A stretch of DNA of 64,000 nucleotides from Liriodendron chinense (Eukaryota > Streptophyta > Magnoliopsida > Magnoliales > Magnoliaceae): positions 124,001 to 188,000 of the forward strand of contig ML058371.1 of NCBI GenBank assembly GCA_003013855.2. Direction: 5' to 3'. Made by a program: the position numbers and the translations under genes. Below, in pieces: positions 56,862 through 64,000 of the stretch. The notes below the pieces were generated by a model. The model did not search any database and had not been told where the DNA came from. It saw only the letters and a list, made by a program, of their open reading frames with translations. Positions within the stretch are counted from its first letter, which is position 1; each line of letters starts with the position of its first letter.

Positions 56862-59539
56862 GATGCCCCTCTTTGGCAGAGGTTGCGTGCAACCGAATGC
56901 CAAAGCGAGTGGACACCCCACTTCTGACCCGGTCATTCATAGGTCATGGTCTGAAATCTTTGCTTACCTTTGCATCTGTGCCAGTTGATCGTCTGGAAAT
57001 TGATCACTCGCACATATCGCGGAAGTTTGGAGAAAACGTTGCGATTGTCCCTGCAGTTTGCTGCAACCTGAGTACCCAATCGCAACCCTTCCATTCCCGA
57101 TCGGTACTAACATCGGAAAGGTACAGCAGAGCCTCTGCATCGTAGTCTTACGAGGTTACTGACCCTGAGATTGATTGTGATGTTTGATGTTTTTCCGGAT
57201 CACTCCAGGAGTACTTGTTTCACTTGACTGTCAAAGTGGTTAGATGCCCTGCGTCATGTAATCTTACGGGATTCTACTACGTCGACTTGGACTCAGTCAA
57301 GGTACTTCAGGCATCCACGCCTACGATGTGCGGGTGGACTTTTTCCACCCGATCTGCTGGTTTTGAGGCTTGGTTTGCAATTCATTCTTTCCTAGATTGT
57401 GGTCTGGAATCTTTGTTGTCCTTTATATCTGAGTTAGTTGATAGTTTAGAGATTGATAACTCGCACATACCGCGGGAAGTTTGGAGAAAATGTTGCGATT
57501 GTCCCTACAGTTTGCTGAAACCTGGGTACCCAATCGCAACCCTTTCATTCCCGATCAGGTACTAACATCGGAAAGGTACAGCAGAGCCTCTGCGTCGCTA
57601 GTTTTACGAGGTTACTGACCCTGAGATTGATTGTGTGATATTTGATGTTTTCCTCGGATCACTCTAGGAGTACTTGTTTGGCTTGACTGTCAAAGTGGTT
57701 AGATGCCCTGCGTCATGTAGTCTTACAGGATTCTACTACGCCGACTTGGACTCAGTCAAGGTACTTCAGGCATCCACGCCTAGGTATGTGCGGGTGAACT
57801 CTTTCCACCCAATTTGCTGATTTTGATACTTGGGTTACAATTCATCGTTTCCACCTATTCAAATGGTTTCTTTGACCGAGCCTTTTGGCTTTCATCTTTT
57901 CGTATCTTGGCATGTGGTACGACCGCACTGACACTGGAGTTCAGTTCGATCGTACTTTGAGTGCATTGGATCCGATGGTCTCCGGGGAAACTGCGAGACA
58001 TCGGATCTTATTTGATTTTTGCGTCGGCTCCTACCCTGAGATATGGAAGATCTCCTGGTGTTTTGGAGGCAGAATGCTCTACTGAGAAAATATTTTTGAA
58101 TTTTTGAAAAGATACCCACTTTGGGGAGTGATACTCCGTGGGGTTTTTATTTGCTAATAGGAATATTTTTTTGTCTTTTTGAAAAGGAAATCTGGCTTGC
58201 ACATGCCTCCACTAGGGGTGCCTGTGGGGTCTTTGGCTAACCGACTTTTATTTTGAAAGCAGGTAAACATGATGATTGATGCGATGCATGTAGATGCATG
58301 GAGATGCATATTTAATGATGAATGCAGGGTTTGGCTCATTCTCTTTCAGTTTGATGATTCTGCTTTTGCTGGGGATGCAGAGAACTTTTGAGCTTATTGC
58401 TTGCAGGGTTATGCTTCCCTGGGGTTTTTCTTTTCAATGCGGATGTTTGGTCAGCAGGTTGGTCAAGTTCCCGACCCGTGGTCGATCAGGTCCATCGTCC
58501 CAAGATGCTATTTCTTTGCTAATGAGAATGGACGAGGATGTTATCCGACTTCAAGATGTTCTTCTGGGCATAAATGCGATTGAGACAGTGCTTGGTCGCC
58601 AGTTTTGGTCAAGATTCCCATTTGTGGGCGATCAGATCCGTCATCCCAAACTGTGATGTAAGCGGAGTTCGAGACTCCTGAAGTGTAGTGTTGGGGGACA
58701 GTGACAATTTTTGTGATTTTTGCAAATATGTGGTCTGAATCTTTACCTGAGTAGTCAGGATAGAGATCGGTTATTGAAAACAAGGAAATAGTTTTGTGAT
58801 TTTCGAAATATTTTCTTTGAAAGCAAGAGAAATATTTTTGTGATTTTTTACAACATTTTGTTCGAAAGTAAGGGAAATATTTTGTGATTTTGAAAGGTGA
58901 TTTTGTAATGTTTTGGTATTTTGTTGGATTTTTCTGAAATGCAGGGAAAAGGTATGGAATTTTCATCCATTTCCATCTTCTACTGCTGGTAAGGCACACG
59001 ATCCATTTTACGTCAGCGGGCAAGACGAGTCTCACACAGTTAAGTGCTGTAGTTTTTACATCTTCGGATGAGGGAATTTTGAGGGTTTTCAGTCAACATA
59101 CCCATAAAGTTGCCTGTTCCTCATGTGCAATGCACATGACCACGTATTGTCTGATGGACTCCTTCGGCTATAAAATGAGCCACATCCTCACATTTCCCTT
59201 AGTCAATCCAGTTTGGGGCCTTACGTTGCTTACAATTCCGTGAGGGTGCGCTCCACCTCCCAACAGCCTTAATCCCCTTCATGAGTTTTAGGAACAGGGA
59301 ACATCCGTCAGATTCAACAGCGACTTCCAAATCAAGGTTGTCTATCACAGTGCGTTCAACACGAACAGGATTGCGGGGTTCTGCCCGCCTCAGCCTTTAC
59401 CTGTTTAAAAGATTTCGGACACCTGTACGATCAACTGTTAGCCATGTCCGGAACAGGTTGGGAAAGAAAGCCCCCGAGAAGTTAATCCCAGTGTAGTTTT
59501 AGGTCTTCGGACCGCTGGGGATGAATTTGTGCAGTTGAA

Positions 59540-60720
59540 ATTGATGGTAAATTTTTTTGTGTTTTGAAAAAGTTCCAGACTTCAACTCGAGTAATCGAGG
59601 TTGATGCTGGTTTTTATGGAAAGCTTGCAATCTTTTTGGTATTTTTGAAAATGATCCGGATAATTGAACCTTGATCCCAGCGGTTGCGGCTGTTGCCGGT
59701 TTTTAGTTGAAAGCAGGAAAAGGTCCCCTGAGAAATTAATCCCAGTGTAGTTTAAGGTCTTCGGACCAAAATATGTACATGCTGAAAATACATTCTTTTG
59801 TGATTTTTCGAAATGTTCCAGGCTGTTAAACCTCAATTTGAGCGATTAAGATTAACACTGGTTTTTATTGAAAATCTCTCGGGTTTTTGTTCCCGACGTA
59901 GTTTAAGGTCTTCAGACCAAAAATATGTACAGTAGGCAGCAAACACATTTTTTATTTTTGGAAAATGTCCGGTGTCAGCGGATCTTGATTCGAACGATCC
60001 AGATTGCTGCCGGTTTTTATTTAAAAAGTCCATTGGGATCTTGATCCCGACGTAGTTTAAGGTCTTCGGACCACAAACTGTACAAAACAGGGCAAACACA
60101 TTTTTTTTATTTTTTTATTTTTGGAAAATGTCTGAAGTTGTCTGATCTTGATGGAAGCAAACAAGACCGACGCCGGTTTTTATTGAAAATCTCTCGGGAT
60201 GTCGATCTCGACGTAGTTTAAGGTCTTCAGACCACAAAACTGTACAAATAGGGCAAACACATTTTTTTTTTTTTGGAAAATGTCCGGAGTCGTCTGATCT
60301 TGATGTGAGCAAACAAGACTGACACCGGTTTTTATTGAAAATCTCTCGGGATGTCGATCCTGACTGTAGTTTAAGGTCTTCGGACCACAAAACTGTACAA
60401 ACAGGGCAAACGCATTTTTTTTTATTTTTGAAAAATGTTCGGAGTCGTCTGATCTTGATGTGAGCAAACAAGACTGACACCGATTTTTATTGAAAATCTC
60501 TCGGGATGTCGATCCCGACGTAGTTTAAGGTCTTCGGACCACAAAACTATGGAGCGAGACTGGTAATACATTTTTTTTTGTGATTTTTGAAAAATGTCCT
60601 GAGTCATCGATTCTAATTTTGATGGTCTAGATCGATGCTCATTTTTTATTAAAAATCCCTCGGGATCTTGATCCCGACGTAGTTTAAGGTCTTCGGACCA
60701 TAAAACTGTACAAGCAAGCA
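59540..60720 (-). repeat. Tat 3'-region satellite, inverted copy
   Basis: 'gtagtttaaggtcttcgg' recurs at about 59497, 59746, 59896, 60050, 60212, 60366, 60520 and 60678, spaced 150-162 bp. Hairpin and AATAAA words are kept. Successive frames (for example SEDLKLRRDRHPERFSIKTG) are by-products. Confidence 0.9.
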
Positions 60721-61252
60721 TCAATCAAGGTTGGAGATTCTGGGGATTCTTCTTAGAATGGTTCAGATCATCAGGTCATGACTTTAGTTGGTTGAGATCA
60801 CTAGTTTGACGAAGTCAATTTTTTTCCTTTTTCTTGAAAATTCCTGTTAGAACTTAGAAAAAGAGAGAGATCCGAACTACTCGTCAGCAGTCCTTTTTTC
60901 GTGTTTCTTTTATTCTGGGGGAATTCCGAGTATAGAGACATTCATAGACAATCATAAGCAATCACAAAGTGTACACAAGAGAGAGATATCGCAAGGCGAA
61001 TTTTATTCCAGAGATTCTGAGATCTTTTACATTCCAGGCTGTGATACTGGTCACGAGCCTTTAATTACATCAACGGTTGATCACCCTTGATTGAAAGGCA
61101 AAAGACTAATCCGCCGAGGATTATGGTCTTGAGTTCATGGTCATTTAGACCTTTGTTTTCTTGTTATGGACTGAGCCACATTTGTTAGACACGCCGGATG
61201 TCTATGTCCCATTTTCTTTCGGACTGTCCGGGCTGAGAGACTGTCAGGATTC

Positions 61253-61560
61253 GAGTGGTGCAACTCGGGGCCCTCGCCTGTTACTGCGCACAGGTGACCG
61301 CTGGAATACACTATCCTCGAATGTTGGTCGGCATGACCCAAGGTCCGCGCCCGTATTTTTATGACGGGTGACCTTAGGAAAGCACTCCGCAACGTTCCCG
61401 AACGAGGTTTTTAATCGAGTGGTGCAACTCTGGGCCCGCGCCTGTTACTGCGCACAGGTGACCGCTGGAATACACGAACATCAAAATGTTGGTTGGCATA
61501 ACCTAAAGCCCGCGCCTGTTACTGCGCACAGGTGACCTTAGGAAAGCAATCCGCAACTAC
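61253..61560. repeat. Direct repeat of about 165 bp with a palindromic core
   Basis: 'gagtggtgcaactc' starts at 61253 and 61418. The word 'cgcctgttactgcgcacaggtgacc' occurs three times and contains the inverted pair CCTGT/ACAGG. Confidence 0.85.
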
Positions 61561-62083
61561 CTCATCAGCTCAACCGACGGACCCGTTGTCGATGGGTAGG
61601 GCATCGACTGTCCTTTTCATAGTAGTAGTCCATAGCAAGATGTTTCAAGCTTAGTTAGAACTCTTTGTTTGTGGTTTCTCGTGGTAACCATAACCCCTTA
61701 GGTTTAGCCTCTGACCTTTATCCGGGATGAATAGAGCTTTGTACAGTAAAATAAATGTATTTCTTCTGGAGTCGGGCGACTCGTCTTCGAGAACACTCTT
61801 TCTTCTGAGTATTTTCAATGATCTGTTTGGGATCAAGTAGGCTTTATCGAGCCAAGATCTCTTGAGGATCCAAATTCAATGGGCTGGATCGGCTGTTTTC
61901 GATGCCTGTAAGTGGCTAAGTATAGGGTCCGATGGGTACCCACATATGCCAATTTCTTATGAATAATGGGGATCGGTGCCCCGTGAATGCTTGACTCGGC
62001 TATTGGATAGCCTGAGTACTTCAGCTTTGCCTCGGCGTCTTTGAGATCGCGGTTGATTTCAACTGGCACTAGTCAACTCTCAA

Positions 62084-62480
62084 GCCAACAGGGCACTTCC
62101 CAGGGTTGAAAACGACTAAGTAGTGGACCTGCTTACGGTCTGATTAGGGAAATCGGTGAGTATTATCAACAACCATCTTTGAACAGGGGCGGATTACGTC
62201 CACGAAGATCGCAGTGCGATCGCGTTTCGATTTGCTTAGCAGAAGTCAATTTCCGGGCCAACAGGGCACTTCCCAGGGCTGGAAATGACTAAGTAGTGGG
62301 CCTGTTTGCGGTCTAATCAGGGAAAATCGGTGAATATTATCAATGAACGACTTGGAACAGGGGTGGATTATGTCCACGAAGATCGCTGTGCGATCGCGTT
62401 TCGATTTGTTTAGCAAAAGCCAATTTTCGGGCCAACAGGGCACTTCCCAGGGCTGAAAATGACTAAGTAGCTGGCCTGCT
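62084..62480. repeat. Tandem repeat of 173-174 bp, about 2.3 copies
   Basis: 'gccaacagggcacttcccagg' starts at 62084, 62257 and 62431. Units include 'gattacgtccacgaagatcgc' and 'gtgcgatcgcgtttcgattt'. The period resembles satellite monomer lengths. Confidence 0.9.
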
Positions 62481-62847
62481 GACCGCTTGATTAGGGTATT
62501 CGAGGGTCCTGAGATCGGATAACCTCGTCGCGGTACATGATTATGGTGTATCATGTCATGTAGAAGAAAAGTTTCCCTCTCGGGCTCGGTCTAATTCCGC
62601 TCGATTCTTCTCGTTTTAGGCCGTTTTCGGCTCTTTCGGAAGGATTTTCGGGGCTGCCAAATTGGATAAGTGTTGGTTATTTTGGACCAAAACACTGATT
62701 TGGGCCACTTATCATTAACCGTTGGAGAATCTAATCCGGTGGATGGATAGAACTCATCGAGACGCTTCTAGGAGAGGCGGTTTCATCAAAATCCGATCCC
62801 CGACGAAGGCGGGCTGCGCGACGGAAGGTCCACCCCTCCCATCAGCG

Positions 62848-63960
62848 TCCAGGCGCATGGGGGTGTGGTATAGGTGCATGTCATGCTGATGTAAGCGCAT
62901 GTGGTGATGGTGGAGCTTTCAAGTGCATGTGGTAGGGAGCTGGGCGCATGTCCCACCTCCCGGGCGCATGTGGCCCCTTTTTTCATGAAAAATGGGAGTT
63001 CGGGAGGCAATCCCGGCGCATGTGGTGGTGCACCTGCGCCTGGACCTAAGAGTAGGCGCATGTCTCTCCCAGACTTAGCAGATTTTCATATTTTTTCGGC
63101 CAGAAAAGCCGGCGCATGCGGTGGAATAAGCCGGCGCATGTTGGAGAAAAGCCGGCGCATGTTCCCAGCACTTAGAAAATTTCAGGATTTTCTTCCTGAA
63201 CTTGGGATTCCGGCAAGGAAATGCCTTTTCGGCGAGGGTTTCCGGCGAGGGAATCCACTCCTGCCAAGGCATCCGGCGAGAGGAGAGAAAGCAAGTGCAT
63301 GTGGTGCTTACATCACTCTGAGGTCGGCGGGGGATGATCTCGTGCTGATGAAATGAAGTGACTTCACTATTTATAGGAGGGTAATCGGGTTCGGGTCTGC
63401 CCGGTGGGTATTTTCCGACTGCATGTGGTAGAAAACAAAGCCAAGCGCATGTGAGAAAAATGCACCAGGCGCATGTGGAGGATCCGGGCGCATGTGCTTT
63501 ACCGGCGCATTTCCCGGCGCTTTTCAAAAAAGTGTTTAATTCACTTCTTTTCACTGATAGAGTGCAAGCGCATGTGGTTGGAGGCCAGGTGCATGTGCTT
63601 TGCCGGAGCTTTCCCACTACTTAGCCAGATTTTCAGGATTCCAGCACTTAGAAAATTTCAGCATTTCAGCTCCGACGAGGGACCTCCAAAGGACAGCTAC
63701 CTTTTCTAGACATGCACTCACTGTCGCCAAGCCACTTCTAGGCTAGGATTGACCTCCTGAATGAACGGGGTGGGGTGTGGAAGTCCAGGTGTTGCTAATT
63801 TTGATACTTCCTTCCTAATTTGGAGCCTTCGGGTCGGCTTGTCGTATAGGAACGTTGTTCCGGGGAGCGCGCGCCTGGAAATACGCATCGTAATGACTTC
63901 AAACTTACTATTTAAGGGTTTTGGGGTGCTCTGGATCATTTGACAGTAAAGCGCATGTCC
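62848..63960. repeat. Dispersed array of about twenty (G/A)GCGCATGT-type words
   Basis: The 8-9-base word recurs at irregular spacing of 15-150 bp, for example near 62851, 62940, 62965, 63020, 63055, 63110, 63132, 63152, 63430, 63450, 63470, 63490, 63570 and 63950, with GTGCATGT variants. All are in the same orientation. It spans both sides of the minus-strand TATA box. Confidence 0.85.
63367..63376 (-). promoter_or_regulatory. Candidate TATA box in the right-end repeat
   Basis: Minus-strand CTATAAATAG lies within GC-rich DNA. A weaker minus-strand CTTAAATAG lies near 63907. If this is an LTR, transcription would run leftwards. Confidence 0.45.
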
Positions 63961-64000
63961 AGTTCCACTCTGAAATGGTAGCTGTAGGCTTACGGACCCT

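Larger units (their letters stand above)
55056..60844 (-). mobile_element. Second Tat-type element, 3' part only, minus strand
   Basis: It is inverse to the first element: LTR 55056-56861, polypurine complement 'gatgcccctcttt' at 56862, 3' untranslated region to about 59540, satellite to about 60715, then 'ctaagaagaatccc' unique DNA homologous to 34000-34130. Homology stops exactly at 60844 (ATTCC), where another repeat begins. The first element continues there with 'atggaac'. No coding region of this copy lies in the window. Confidence 0.88.
60845..64000. mobile_element. Probable very long LTR or element end, cutting the second Tat element
   Basis: It begins TGTTAGAACTT exactly where homology to the first element breaks, as an LTR end would; the expected target duplication would be ATTCC. 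It has no protein-coding core. A minus-strand TATA box at 63367-63376 suggests minus orientation, with U3 running off the window. It holds tandem repeats at 61253-61560 and 62084-62480 and a GCGCATG-rich stretch. The other end lies outside the window, so the family is unknown. Confidence 0.5.

Noticed and set aside
60115..60724. Overlapping minus-strand frames with repeated SEDLKLRRD text
   Set aside because: These are satellite monomers read through; the length of each unit and its stops give no conserved protein.
63075..63617. 180-codon Cys/Ala/Pro-rich minus-strand frame
   Set aside because: It is produced by repeated GCGCATG words; no domain and no codon evidence.
1..64000. CRISPR array, bacterial operon or viral system
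   Set aside because: Intron-bearing genes, LTR elements, SINEs and plant-specific domains show plant nuclear DNA; the tandem arrays lack the short-repeat/unique-spacer pattern.

Overview
This is nuclear DNA from a flowering plant. It holds one intact cellular gene, encoding a plant-type CCCH zinc-finger protein, and about 50 kb of nested transposable elements. At least six copies of a palindromic element built on GGGCCCAC and 'gtccatccattttt' suggest a magnoliid (Lauraceae or Magnoliaceae type). That assignment is from memory of such genomes and is not proven here.

Layout. 1-3.4 kb: AT-rich intergenic DNA with degenerate repeats. 3.5-7.4 kb (minus strand): an ankyrin plus tandem-CCCH regulator of the OXS2/TZF7-TZF8 type, with a 1.7-kb intron in its 5' leader. 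7.4-16.2 kb: gene-free DNA with SINEs, GGGCCCAC elements, a probable solo LTR and a perfect hairpin. 16.25-42.08 kb: a three-level nest. A GGGCCCAC element is split by a small, internally deleted Ty1/copia element (target-site duplication ATAAT). The copia gag is in turn split by a 23,219-bp Ty3/gypsy element of Tat/Ogre type (17414-40632, target-site duplication CCAGT).

The large element runs LTR - tRNA primer site - gag - protease - RT fragment - integrase C-terminal part - antisense genes - tandem-repeat 3' region - polypurine tract - LTR. Its gag-pol is dead (in-frame stops, two frameshifts, loss of RNase H and most of integrase). Opposite to gag-pol lie two plant-mobile-domain type genes. 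One (30114-31607) still reads as an intact two-exon gene of 474 codons; the other (26669-29280) is broken.

42-54 kb: more GGGCCCAC elements, a minisatellite, a 319-bp MITE with a 7-bp target-site duplication, relics of further Tat-type LTRs, a copia solo LTR with a perfect duplication, a SINE and a gypsy gag/LTR fragment. 55.06-60.84 kb: the 3' end of a second Tat element on the minus strand, with the same satellite and an LTR carrying four rather than two copies of a 147-bp repeat. At 60845 it is cut by another repeat, probably a very long LTR, that runs off the window and carries about twenty GCGCATG-type motifs.

Only the CCCH gene is a confident host gene. The antisense mobile-domain genes are the most interesting content, because they may be passenger genes kept or spread by a giant retrotransposon.
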